Origin: Omnitrophica WOR_2 bacterium RIFCSPHIGHO2_02_FULL_50_17
GTDB taxonomy: Bacteria > Omnitrophota > Gorgyraeia > Zapsychrales > Zapsychraceae
Direction of reading: 5' to 3'
Length of the DNA stretch: 46,864 bases
Assembly: GCA_001805645.1 (NCBI GenBank)
Contig: MHGQ01000025.1
Coordinates: 1-46,864, forward strand
Shown: in pieces, positions 9,227 through 16,936 of the stretch
Numbering within the stretch: the first letter of the stretch is position 1
Layout: the number at the start of each line of letters is the position of its first letter
Notes under the pieces: model-generated
The model's input: the letters and a program-made list of their open reading frames with translations, nothing else
Databases searched by the model: none
Told to the model about the DNA's origin: nothing
Position numbers and translations under genes: made by a program

Positions 9227-9935
9227 ATTGTTTTTGACGAACGATTCCTGCTAATTGCACCACGGCCATAAAATACCGATAAAACGTCTTCACAAAATGA
9301 CGATGGCCCTCCCCCGATCGCCTTCTCCCCGGCAACGCCGGCAATTCTAAAATGCGCGCCTTATTCTTCTGAAGGTAATAACACAACCGCATGCAATAAT
9401 CCCCGTGTCCCCAGAAAATTCTATCCTGAGGGCACTGTTCAAGGGCGCCGCGTTTAACCGCAAAAAATCCGTACAGAGTGTCGGTTAATTCAATACCCGT
9501 CATCTTTCGAACAAAGAGATTAAAAATCCAGCTCAAAATTTGCCGAGGAGGCACCCCCAACAGCCGTGGCCTTAAAAAACGGGAGAGAGAGACGCAATCA
9601 AAGCCGCAAAGCGACCGGATTAAAGAGCGCAGGGAGCGAGGATTATGGTCAAAATCAGAGTCCATGACAATCAGAACCTCTCCCCTGGAATTCTCTATCC
9701 CCTGTCGAATGGCATGGGCGAGCCCGGATTCTCCTCGACGCAGAAAGACTCTCACGCGAAAATCGTCAAGGAACAGAACGGCCCCGTATGTCCCATCAAG
9801 ACTCTCGTCATCCACGACAACGATCTCATAGCTATAACCTCTAAGCTCTTGATGGATACAGTCGATGAGGGGAACGACATTATCCCTTTCATTTCGAGTA
9901 GGAAGAATGACGGATATCGCAGGAATCGTGGGCAC
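9186..9935 (-). CDS. Family 2 glycosyltransferase (polyprenyl-phosphate-mannose-synthase-like)
   Basis: A 249-residue cytoplasmic GT-A enzyme. Visible motifs are ISVILPTRNERDN at the start, VVVDDESLDGT and the metal-binding VMDSDFD (DxD-type). The length and motif spacing match DPM1-like transferases that load a sugar onto polyprenyl phosphate. No C-terminal transmembrane pair is evident. The start is GTG, 7 bp after the aminotransferase gene, and the end overlaps the C-methyltransferase gene. The donor and acceptor are unknown. Confidence 0.8.
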   Translation of the reverse strand: MPTIPAISVILPTRNERDNVVPLIDCIHQELRGYSYEIVVVDDESLDGTYGAVLFLDDFRVRVFLRRGESGLAHAIRQGIENSRGEVLIVMDSDFDHNPRSLRSLIRSLCGFDCVSLSRFLRPRLLGVPPRQILSWIFNLFVRKMTGIELTDTLYGFFAVKRGALEQCPQDRIFWGHGDYCMRLCYYLQKNKARILELPALPGRRRSGEGHRHFVKTFYRYFMAVVQLAGIVRQKQYVEDNSAMPSLRE

Positions 9936-9942
9936 GGAAGCC

Positions 9943-11061
9943 TTAGGCGCTTAATTTCTTAACTTCCCCGCAAATCAAAGCAACTTGCTCTTCTAAGAGA
10001 TCGGGATAAAAGGGGAGACAAATGATGCGGCCGGCAACCTCTTCTGCAACCGGCAAACGCGGCGCCTGATATAATGGCATGGCGCTGAAAGGGTAAAAAC
10101 CCGGCCGCGTCTCTATTCCAACGCAGCTAAGGGCATTCATAACAAAATCCCTCTCCCCTTTAAAGAAAGCAGGGTCTAATTTCACTGCCAATGTCCAGAC
10201 TACCGGTTCAGTCTCCGGATTGAAAGCTTGCAATGTAATCCCCCTCACATCATTTAAATGCCGGTAGTACCATCCGTAAATCTGTCTGCGGCGGGAAATA
10301 ATATCTTTTATCCTTTCCAATTGCGCACAACCGACCGCCGCCTGCAAATTCGTCAAACGGAAATTATAACCCCTCACGTCATGCCAATACCGCTTATCCC
10401 GGCTCATACCGTGATCTCGCAAAATATGCATCTGGGTATAATAAGCCTCACGAGACGTAAGCACACACCCGCCCTCGCCCATTGCAATCGTTTTGGTGGC
10501 ATGAAAGCTAAAACAGCTTATATCCCCCCACGTACCTGCATATCGTCCTTTATAACGCGAGAATGCGGCTTGAGCTACATCTTCTATTATAAAAAGGCCT
10601 GACTGGCGCGCCATCTCCTGCAACGCCTCCATCTCGCAGACATTGCCATAAAGATGGACCGCCAGAATAGCCTTGGTGCGAGACGTTATGCTCTCTCTCA
10701 CTGAGGGCGTATCCAAGCACCACGTGGAAGAATCCACATCGGCATAAACAGGGGTGGCCCCCGTTTCTATGACCATATTCACAGGAGCCGCGAAGGTAAA
10801 TCCGGGAACAATAACCTCATCGCCTGGCCCAATGCCCAATGCCCGCAAGGCTAAATAAAGAGCCGCCGTGCCGCTGGTGACAGTAAGAACATAAGGAACG
10901 CTGTAGAGAGAAGCGAATTCCCGCTCAAACCGTTCCACATAACGGCCCCCCGAAATCCACGAAGAAAGAAGGGCGTCTTCTACGTACTCTTTCTCCCGCC
11001 CTGCCAAAGCAGGCTTCGCCCACGCGATACTGTCCTGAGAAGACATTTCCCCTGACCTCAT
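9943..11061 (-). CDS. DegT/DnrJ/EryC1/StrS-family PLP sugar aminotransferase
   Basis: A 372-residue fold-type I PLP enzyme that aminates nucleotide-linked keto-sugars. The PLP-binding Lys is Lys190 in FSFHATKTIAMGEGG. Other family landmarks are VTSGTAALYLAL (phosphate binding), PGFTFAAPVN and IIEDVAQAAF. Length is standard for ArnB/PglE-like enzymes. It starts at ATG 11061, 16 bp after the upstream methyltransferase, and forms a tight run with GT2 and the C-methyltransferase, pointing to an amino-deoxysugar for a surface glycan. ATG 11046 (MSSQDS) is a possible alternative start. Confidence 0.88.
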   Translation of the reverse strand: MRSGEMSSQDSIAWAKPALAGREKEYVEDALLSSWISGGRYVERFEREFASLYSVPYVLTVTSGTAALYLALRALGIGPGDEVIVPGFTFAAPVNMVIETGATPVYADVDSSTWCLDTPSVRESITSRTKAILAVHLYGNVCEMEALQEMARQSGLFIIEDVAQAAFSRYKGRYAGTWGDISCFSFHATKTIAMGEGGCVLTSREAYYTQMHILRDHGMSRDKRYWHDVRGYNFRLTNLQAAVGCAQLERIKDIISRRRQIYGWYYRHLNDVRGITLQAFNPETEPVVWTLAVKLDPAFFKGERDFVMNALSCVGIETRPGFYPFSAMPLYQAPRLPVAEEVAGRIICLPFYPDLLEEQVALICGEVKKLSA

Positions 11062-11077
11062 CTCTTCTGTCCCGATT

Positions 11078-11683
11078 TTAATGACGGTAATAACCTACGC
11101 AATATCTTTCATCGTACCGTATAAAATTATATTGATGCCTTTGCATAACATCTCTGAACTCATCCGGAGTAAACAAGGCGGCGGGGACAAAGAAATCCGC
11201 AGAACAGAAATAGCTCATCACCCTATCGGCTAAAGAATGCCCTTCGCGCTGCTGCGGAGAAATCTCTTCAACAATAATCACTCTCGAGCCCATGCCTTTT
11301 AAATTCTCAAGCAGATTGTTAACAGAAGTCTTTCTAAAATGATACAAAGAGATTATCATAACCGCTGCATCCACCTTAAAAGCAATATCGGGCATCCCCC
11401 GATGGAGATCCCAGCAGATATGTGCGATACCCTCTCTTTTTATTTGGGCAATGAATTCACGGCTGGCATCAAGGGCGGTATAGCGGCAATTTCTTGGCAG
11501 GAACCTCTTTAACCGCCCTGTCCCGGCACAGACATCAAGAACTGAAGACACATCCCGCAGATACTCCGAAGCAATCTTATACCGCCGTTGATAATTTACA
11601 CCCCTCTTCATATAATCAAAAAAATTATAAACCAAAGAGTCCCGATAGTGCATGCCCTTTCCCAAAACAGAAAAAGTCTTCAT
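11078..11683 (-). CDS. Class I SAM-dependent methyltransferase
   Basis: A 201-residue protein with the SAM motif VLDVCAGTGRLKRF and downstream ALDAS and motif-4-like sequence. The open frame continues upstream to 11785, but I place the start at ATG 11683 because it overlaps the stop of the preceding membrane-protein gene as ATGA, and the extra upstream residues would lie wholly inside that gene. The target is unknown. Its place in the glycan cluster suggests a sugar or lipid-linked substrate, which is inference. Confidence 0.72.
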   Translation of the reverse strand: MKTFSVLGKGMHYRDSLVYNFFDYMKRGVNYQRRYKIASEYLRDVSSVLDVCAGTGRLKRFLPRNCRYTALDASREFIAQIKREGIAHICWDLHRGMPDIAFKVDAAVMIISLYHFRKTSVNNLLENLKGMGSRVIIVEEISPQQREGHSLADRVMSYFCSADFFVPAALFTPDEFRDVMQRHQYNFIRYDERYCVGYYRH

Positions 11684-12183
11684 GGGGATAAAAAATGCGC
11701 CTTCACCCGCGGGCGCGTCAAATAATAAATAAAACAGCTCCAAAAAACAATTTCTAAAACATAGTAAACAACCAGCGCCGGCCATGCAACGGATGCTATG
11801 CTAAAATGCGGCGCCCCCAGCTCTGCAAAAAGCAAGCGAATGGCCGGCTGTTGTTCAAGATAATACACATGCTTTTGCCATGCCGGAAAGGGGTGTTTCC
11901 AAAAAACAAAAATCATCGTAATCCAGCCGATAAGAATAACCATCTGCCGAGCAATGTTTCTCCTGCAAAGCAATCCTATGCCTGCCCCCAGGCCTATGAT
12001 TCTCTGAGCCCAGGAAAACGCATATCTTGACAGCATTAACCACGACGGCAGATAATTATACGTTTCCATATACCACAAGCGATCAACGAGCAGTTTATGC
12101 ATATGCACCAGGGAGCTGGAAATCAGAATAAATCCCAAGACAGCAACTCCCCAAGGGCGTGCCCCTGCGCTCACCATTCGCAT
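11680..12183 (-). CDS. Unrecognised four-helix inner-membrane protein
   Basis: A 167-residue protein with about four transmembrane segments (around GVAVLGFILISS, RIIGLGAGIGLL, MVILIGWITMIFVFW and PALVVYYVLEIVFWSCF). I do not recognise the family. The start ATG 12183 is preferred over GTG 12192 because AGGTGA lies 5 bases upstream. It heads the glycan-type gene run and its stop overlaps the next start. It may be a membrane partner for polyprenyl-linked sugar transfer, but nothing in the sequence proves this. Confidence 0.6.
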   Translation of the reverse strand: MRMVSAGARPWGVAVLGFILISSSLVHMHKLLVDRLWYMETYNYLPSWLMLSRYAFSWAQRIIGLGAGIGLLCRRNIARQMVILIGWITMIFVFWKHPFPAWQKHVYYLEQQPAIRLLFAELGAPHFSIASVAWPALVVYYVLEIVFWSCFIYYLTRPRVKAHFLSP

Positions 12184-12244
12184 CTTTATCACCTGCCCCC
12201 CATCAAAAAAATCCTGTTTTCAAGACGGCGGATATCGTCCCCGT

Positions 12245-12508
12245 CTAATGTCTTTCAAGCAATTCTGAATCACCCTTAATTAAAGCCAGTTTCTCCCTTC
12301 TCCTGCACCCTTTAATCCGGGCTTCGCGCTTGAGGGCGGCTGATTTAGTCGAACACTTTTGCGAGTAGACGAGTTTATCGGCCTTAAAACTGCGAGTAAA
12401 TTTCCCGCCCTTGCCTTGCCGGTGCTCCTCAAGCCGTCTTTTGAGATCATTCGTAATCCCTGTGTATAAATCTTTATTGCGGCATTCTAAAATATACACA
12501 TACCACAT
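12245..12508 (-). CDS. Small GIY-YIG nuclease-fold protein (UPF0213/YhbQ-like)
   Basis: An 87-residue single-domain protein. The GIY-YIG signature is WYVYIL...LYTGIT, followed by the catalytic-Arg region DLKRRLEEH and a downstream Glu in KREARIKG. Small GIY-YIG proteins of this type are common stand-alone proteins of unknown physiological role and are sometimes mobile. AAGGA lies 6 bases before the ATG. It sits 24 bp after the antiporter gene. A second, only distantly similar GIY-YIG protein is encoded at 46517-46780. Confidence 0.8.
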   Translation of the reverse strand: MWYVYILECRNKDLYTGITNDLKRRLEEHRQGKGGKFTRSFKADKLVYSQKCSTKSAALKREARIKGCRRREKLALIKGDSELLERH

Positions 12509-12532
12509 CGTCTTATCCTTCGCCTCGCTTTA

Positions 12533-13738
12533 TTATTCCTCATCTATGCCACCTTCTGAGATTTTACCTATCTGCTTTTTCACCGTAACGTCCGGGAGAA
12601 GATGTTTGGGCAAAAATGCAAAGTTGGCAATCATGGTCGGAATAACAGCGCTCGCAATCACTGCGGCAACAAGAAAAGAATACTGTTCCTGCGTAACTAT
12701 GCCGTGGGAAAGACCATATAGGGCTGAAATTGTTCCAAACGTTAATCCCGTAGACATCATAAGCGTATAAAACCATCGCTCGGAAATATCTCGGCGGAAG
12801 CGACTAATCACCGGATATAGTCCAAAAATCTTGGATGCAACTTTGCCCCCCAACAAAATCAGAAAGATAATCGGCGCAGCTATCAATGCTGGCACCGAAA
12901 CGAGCGATCCCGCCCGAAGGAAATAAAACGGCGTAAGAAAACCGACCGTGAGAGTCCTTAGGCGTTTTACCCAATGCTCCTCTTTTGTTGCAAATTCAGC
13001 TAAAAGCATGCCGGCAATATAGGCCGGCAAGACGGCCTCACTCCCGGACCACAAGGCTAAAGCCCCCAGTCCGAATAAAACCAACACAACCCACTTTGCC
13101 CTGATAGCCGCAGTCCTGTTACCATAAATTTTTGTCAATAATGAGGTGAGAAATGGGAACAAGGCCAAAACAACGGCGCCCACGACAACAAAGATAACCG
13201 TTTTGTATGTAAATGGCGCAAACAAAAGTCCAAGCGCCAAAACAGTTCCCAGGTCATTGATAAAACAGGCCCCCAAAATGCCTTTCCCAAACTCAGTTCT
13301 ATTAAAGCCCGTCTCCAGCATCACGACATAGACGACAGCCATAGAGGTGGTTGAAAGCGCCACTCCCGCCAACCAGCTGGCCTGAATATTCCAATGGAGG
13401 ATAAAATATCCCAACGCTGCGCAGCCTAAAAACGGCGCTAAGAAACCAAATGTCCCAACAATTAAAACCTCTTTCCATTTTGTACGAATAACTCGCGGGT
13501 CAAGCTCTGCCCCTGCTAAAAATGTCAGCAAAACAGCACCGGTTGCCGCCAAAAAACGCACCCATTCAAGATTACTGCCCAGGGCATCCGGACCGAAAAA
13601 GTGCTTGGCAATGGCCGCAGCCACAATTCCTACACAGATTTCTACTAAAGCAATTGAAATTCTCAAATGATAAGCAACAATAGTCGATAAAACAGCGAGA
13701 CCGAGCCAGAGCGCAGCAATTGCAAAAATACCTTCCAT
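12533..13738 (-). CDS. CPA2-family cation:proton antiporter under a fluoride riboswitch
   Basis: A 401-residue polytopic membrane protein of the Kef/NapA/GerN type (Na+/H+ exchanger domain only; no C-terminal RCK/TrkA-N domain). The ion-binding helix reads CFINDLGTV, with an Asn-Asp pair as in electrogenic CPA2 antiporters rather than the Gln-Asp of KefC. About 12-13 hydrophobic segments are present. AGGAGG precedes ATG 13738. The leader contains a fluoride aptamer and a terminator, so expression should rise with cytosolic fluoride. Fluoride riboswitches are known to control some Na+/H+ antiporters besides CrcB and CLC-F. Whether this protein moves F- or only helps pH/ion balance is unknown. 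Confidence 0.85.
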   Translation of the reverse strand: MEGIFAIAALWLGLAVLSTIVAYHLRISIALVEICVGIVAAAIAKHFFGPDALGSNLEWVRFLAATGAVLLTFLAGAELDPRVIRTKWKEVLIVGTFGFLAPFLGCAALGYFILHWNIQASWLAGVALSTTSMAVVYVVMLETGFNRTEFGKGILGACFINDLGTVLALGLLFAPFTYKTVIFVVVGAVVLALFPFLTSLLTKIYGNRTAAIRAKWVVLVLFGLGALALWSGSEAVLPAYIAGMLLAEFATKEEHWVKRLRTLTVGFLTPFYFLRAGSLVSVPALIAAPIIFLILLGGKVASKIFGLYPVISRFRRDISERWFYTLMMSTGLTFGTISALYGLSHGIVTQEQYSFLVAAVIASAVIPTMIANFAFLPKHLLPDVTVKKQIGKISEGGIDEE

Positions 13739-13757
13739 ATATCCATTCCCCCTCCTA

Positions 13758-13790
13758 ATAAAAAACCTCTACCGTTTTCCAGCAGAGGTT
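13758..13790 (-). terminator. Intrinsic terminator of the fluoride riboswitch expression platform
   Basis: On the minus strand AACCTCT (13784-13790) pairs with AGAGGTT (13764-13770) across a 13-nt loop, followed directly by a run of six or seven T/A-rich bases. The left arm AACCTCT is also the 3' side of aptamer stem P1, so terminator and ligand-bound aptamer are mutually exclusive. This predicts an ON switch: fluoride stabilises the aptamer and allows read-through into the antiporter gene. Confidence 0.8.
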
Positions 13791-13835
13791 ATCATCCCGA
13801 CTTATCCCCGGGCAGTCTTGGCGAACCTCATCGCC
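13779..13835 (-). promoter_or_regulatory. Fluoride riboswitch (crcB motif) aptamer
   Basis: Reading leftward, the RNA begins GGCGATGAGGTTCGCC, continues AAGACTGCCCGGG ... GTCGGGATGATAACCTCTGCTG. This matches the crcB motif layout: GGCGAUG opening, pseudoknot between GGCG and CGCC, P1 formed by GAGGTT with AACCTC, a GC-rich P2 hairpin (CCCGgggataagtCGGG), and the conserved GAUG before the 3' P1 strand. It closely resembles the well-studied Thermotoga petrophila aptamer. Confidence 0.9.
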
Positions 13836-13846
13836 TTTTAAAATTA

Positions 13847-13874
13847 AGTATATCTAATCTGTAATCTCCCTCAA
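13847..13874 (-). promoter_or_regulatory. Promoter for riboswitch-antiporter transcript
   Basis: The -35 box TTGAGG (13869-13874) and -10 box TATACT (13847-13852) are 16 bp apart on the minus strand. The -10 box ends 11 bp before the first base of the aptamer, so transcription would start at or just before GGCGAUG. Confidence 0.65.
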
Positions 13875-13898
13875 TGCTTAATTTTTATTTATAAATAC

Positions 13899-13969
13899 TG
13901 CCCCGCTTGGACTCGAACCAAGACACTGAGATCCAGAGTCTCATGTGCTACCAATTACACCACAGGGCA
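13899..13969 (-). tRNA. tRNA-Gln (CTG)
   Basis: A 71-nt cloverleaf on the minus strand. Acceptor strands TGCCCTG and CGGGGCA pair. The anticodon arm TGAGA-CTCTGGA-TCTCA gives anticodon CTG. The T-arm has GGTTCGAGTCC. CCA is not encoded. It lies 5 bp after the small lipoprotein gene and downstream of gltX, so it may be processed from that message. Confidence 0.93.
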
Positions 13970-13974
13970 AAAAA

Positions 13975-14121
13975 TCACCACATATTCTCTCTTATCCAGT
14001 TATCCGCTTTAGAGAGAGTGCCCCACGTGGTTTTAACATCCTTTTGAAAACCTTTTGCCGTCTCGCACCCCTGCAGACACAAGAACAACGCTCCCATCAC
14101 AACAAGCCATGTCAACCTCAT
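13975..14121 (-). CDS. Very small lipoprotein (48 residues)
   Basis: ATG 14121 is preceded by AGGAGG. The product starts MRLTWLVVMGALFLCLQGC, a short signal with lipobox LQGC, so lipidated Cys19 would be the mature N-terminus. The mature part is only about 30 residues (CETAKGFQKDVKTTW ... WIRENMW), charged and amphipathic. It recalls entericidin-like small lipoproteins (C-x-TA-x-GF), but the aromatic C-terminus is different. The gene is directly after gltX and before tRNA-Gln. Function unknown. Confidence 0.75.
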   Translation of the reverse strand: MRLTWLVVMGALFLCLQGCETAKGFQKDVKTTWGTLSKADNWIRENMW

Positions 14122-14165
14122 CGGCAATTCCTCCTCTTAAAAACGTCAAGCCTCAGCCAATCTGC

Positions 14166-15443
14166 CTACGGCGCAAAAGCCCCTTTCAGGCGCTTGACCG
14201 TTTTTTCCTTGCCTAAGACAGCCATTGTCTCAAACAGCCCCGGCCCAACCGCCCGCCCCGTTAAGGCCACGCGCACCGGATGCACCAAATCTGATGCCTT
14301 TATTCCCAATTCGGCCACCAAGTCGCGAAAGGCCTTCTCGACATGAGCGATATCGAATAAATCCAGCCGGCCTATCCTGTCGCTCAACATCTCAAATTCT
14401 CTATGTCTATTCTGGGAAAGATATTTTTGCCTGGCCTCCTCATCCACTCGGGGAGAATCGATAAAAATAAAGTCGGCCCATTCCAGAAACTCCACAAACG
14501 TCTCTGACCTGTTTTTAAATAAATCTACAATATTTTGCAATTCTTGCCTATCAAAATCCTCATCGATATAGCCTTTTTCCATTAAAAAAGGCGCGAGCAA
14601 TTCTGTCAACTGCACCGTGGGCATCTGTTTAATATATTGGCCGTTGAGCCATGTCAATTTATCCATGGAAAAAACAGCCGCCGTCTTGTTGACCTTTTTG
14701 ATGGAAAATTTTTTAACCGCCGAGGCGATATCAATCTTCTCCTGATTATTCCCCGGCGACCAGCCCAAAAGCATCAAATAGTTGACAATGGCCTCAGGAA
14801 GAAACCCGGCCCTTCTGTAATCCGAGACGGCCACGGCTCCGGTGCGCTTGGAAAGCCTGCCGCCCTCCTCACCCATAATCAAAGGCAAATGGGCAAACTT
14901 CGGGATCGCCAAACCCAAGGCATTATAAATGACAATCTGCTTCGGGGTGTTGGAAATATGATCCTCCCCGCGGATGACATGCGTAATGCCCATGAGGGCA
15001 TCATCTACGACACAGGCAAAACTATACGCGGGAGACCCGTCGCTTTTGAGCAAAACTTGGTCTTTGATCGTTGCCGTATCGAAGGTAATCTCCCCGCGGA
15101 TCAAATCATAAATCTTGATCTCCTCCTGCGGTATTTTTAAAATAACCGCCTCGCCGTCTTTATAGCCCCCCCCCGACTCTAAAAGGCGCTGGGCATGCTG
15201 GCGATAGATATCAAAACGCTCGCTTTGATAATACAGCTCGTCCCACTTAAGCCCCAGCCAGCGCAGGCTCTCCAGAATCTCGTCGACAAACTCCGGACGG
15301 GAGCGCTGCCTGTCGGTATCCTCGATGCGCAGGATAAATTGCCCCCCCTGCGCCTTCGCATACATCCAGTTAAAAAGCGCGGTACGCGCGCCGCCGATAT
15401 GCAGATATCCCGTCGGACTTGGCGCAAATCTAACTCTGACCAT
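14166..15443 (-). CDS. gltX: Glutamyl-tRNA synthetase, shortened
   Basis: A 425-residue class I synthetase that charges tRNA-Glu (and possibly tRNA-Gln, if an amidotransferase exists). Landmarks are RFAPSPTGYLHIGGART (HIGH-type), LKSDGSPAY, RGEDH and GRLSKRTG (KMSKS-type). Bacterial GltX is usually about 465-490 residues. Here the segment after AQRLLESGG jumps directly to KDGEAVILKIP, so the roughly 40-residue subdomain that often carries the zinc-binding Cys residues is missing. The gap coincides with a run of nine G on the coding strand. The frame stays open, so this is not a simple frameshift. AGGA precedes the ATG. Confidence 0.9.
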   Translation of the reverse strand: MVRVRFAPSPTGYLHIGGARTALFNWMYAKAQGGQFILRIEDTDRQRSRPEFVDEILESLRWLGLKWDELYYQSERFDIYRQHAQRLLESGGGYKDGEAVILKIPQEEIKIYDLIRGEITFDTATIKDQVLLKSDGSPAYSFACVVDDALMGITHVIRGEDHISNTPKQIVIYNALGLAIPKFAHLPLIMGEEGGRLSKRTGAVAVSDYRRAGFLPEAIVNYLMLLGWSPGNNQEKIDIASAVKKFSIKKVNKTAAVFSMDKLTWLNGQYIKQMPTVQLTELLAPFLMEKGYIDEDFDRQELQNIVDLFKNRSETFVEFLEWADFIFIDSPRVDEEARQKYLSQNRHREFEMLSDRIGRLDLFDIAHVEKAFRDLVAELGIKASDLVHPVRVALTGRAVGPGLFETMAVLGKEKTVKRLKGAFAP

Positions 15444-15515
15444 AGGTTATCCTAAAAATTCCCGGAAACATATATATAAGGGCGTGAATTGCAAACAATG
15501 GGAAAGAAATCCTGC

Positions 15516-15908
15516 TTATTCGGGGTAGGCGGTCTCTTCGGCATTTTGAACCAGCCGCTTGACAATGCGCTCCAGGCGCTGCTGCTCTTTATCTTCTATA
15601 TCCAAAAATTCTATTCCGATATCATAGAACAAGGGCTTATTGGGGACGTCATCTTTGCGCTGGACATTCCAGACGACCTTTCCCTTGCATCGAATATGAT
15701 TCTCCAGGTCCAGCAAATCCAGCTCCAGATCAACCAGGCTGAACATCTTGAGATCCTGCTTTAAAATGACGCATACCCCTCCGATGCCGATATTTTCCGT
15801 ATGCGTTAAGATCACATCCCTTTCCGCCCCTTCATTTTGAATAACGACCAAACAGGGATAAATTACCCGAGGAAATTTTCTGCGATTCAAACCACCCCAC
15901 CTTGTCAT
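15516..15908 (-). CDS. PilZ-domain protein (probable c-di-GMP binder)
   Basis: A 130-residue single-domain protein. The N-terminal RRKFPR gives the RxxxR motif of PilZ domains. The second motif reads ENIGIGG, where a Gly replaces the usual Ser of (D/N)xSxxG, so c-di-GMP affinity may be altered. I chose ATG 15908 because AGGAGG lies 6 bases upstream; an upstream TTG at 15953 has no such signal. It stands between ymdB and gltX. The target system is not evident from neighbours. Confidence 0.75.
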   Translation of the reverse strand: MTRWGGLNRRKFPRVIYPCLVVIQNEGAERDVILTHTENIGIGGVCVILKQDLKMFSLVDLELDLLDLENHIRCKGKVVWNVQRKDDVPNKPLFYDIGIEFLDIEDKEQQRLERIVKRLVQNAEETAYPE

Positions 15909-16102
15909 TGAATCCTCCTGGCTTCGATGCCGCTCACTATCTTTAATTCCCAAAATACATTGGCGGATAGGCTACGAAACTCCCGAGTGACATCGAAAGA
16001 GTCCTTCAGCCCACGCGCTAAATCCCAAACCCTTTTCTGATAAAATTCAACTTTAGGTTTGATAAAAGTATAGCATATCTATAAAGATAGGCTATGCTTT
16101 CT

Positions 16103-16933
16103 TCAGTTTTTTTCCTCAACCGTTTCTGATTTTGTCTCTGCCGCAGCCCCTCGAAACAGCCGTTGCAGACGTATGATCGTGTCTGCCTTCCCTGTCCGTT
16201 CATCCATCCTAACTACGATACCGTTTAGCCTCATGTCGTCCTTGGCCACCTCAAAGCGCGCAGGCATGCTGGTTAGGAAACGTTTTAAGATGTCTTCCTT
16301 CCTCTGGCCGATAACGGAGTCGTGCGGCCCGGTCATACCCACATCAGTGATGTAAGCGGTCCCTTCGGGCAATATCCTTTCATCGGATGTCTGCACATGG
16401 GTATGCGTCCCGAAAACCACAGAGGCCTTGCCGTCGATAAAATGCCCCATGGCCACCTTCTCGCTGGTGGCCTCGGCGTGCATATCAACGACGATAAGAG
16501 GGGTCTCTTGCCTTACGTGCTCCACAATATTTTTCAACGTCCGAAAAGGGCAATCCAGATGATAACGCATAAAGACGCGCCCCAAGAGATTCACGACGCT
16601 GATCTTTTGGCCCGACGCTGTTGTCTGAACGCACCAACCCTTCCCGGGAACGCCCTCTGGAAAATTGGCCGGTCTTAAAACCGCCTCGGTCTCTCCCAAA
16701 TATCCTTCCAGCTCTTTTTGGTCCCAAACATGATCCCCCAGCGTCAGAACATCGCATCCAGCGCGTAGCAATTGCTTGGCAATGCGCGAGGTCAGGCCGG
16801 AACCTCCGGCGGCATTTTCGGCATTGGCCACCACAAAGTCGATCTGAAACTCTTCTTTGAGATCTGCCAGAAGCCCCTCCACGGCCATGCGGCCGGGTTT
16901 CCCCACGATATCGCCGATGCAAAGGATATTCAT
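16103..16933 (-). CDS. ymdB: YmdB-family metallophosphoesterase
   Basis: A 276-residue cytoplasmic phosphodiesterase (TIGR00282 family, described as acting on 2',3'- or 3',5'-cyclic nucleotides). Metal-binding motifs seen are GDIVGKPGR near the N-terminus, NAENAAGG, TLGDHVWD and GTHTHVQTSDE. It follows rny by only 3 bp, the common rny-ymdB pairing, and has no clear ribosome site of its own, so coupled translation is likely. The last ~10 residues are Lys/Glu rich. Confidence 0.88.
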   Translation of the reverse strand: MNILCIGDIVGKPGRMAVEGLLADLKEEFQIDFVVANAENAAGGSGLTSRIAKQLLRAGCDVLTLGDHVWDQKELEGYLGETEAVLRPANFPEGVPGKGWCVQTTASGQKISVVNLLGRVFMRYHLDCPFRTLKNIVEHVRQETPLIVVDMHAEATSEKVAMGHFIDGKASVVFGTHTHVQTSDERILPEGTAYITDVGMTGPHDSVIGQRKEDILKRFLTSMPARFEVAKDDMRLNGIVVRMDERTGKADTIIRLQRLFRGAAAETKSETVEEKN

Positions 16934-16936
16934 AAA

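Noticed and set aside
11684-11785. Longer N-terminus for the methyltransferase at 11078
   Set aside because: The extra 34 codons lie inside the preceding membrane-protein gene; the ATGA overlap supports ATG 11683.
12200-12245. Intrinsic terminator after the first GIY-YIG gene (AGACGG...CCGTCT)
   Set aside because: The T-run is about 10 bases away from the stem and the stem is imperfect, so I do not list it.
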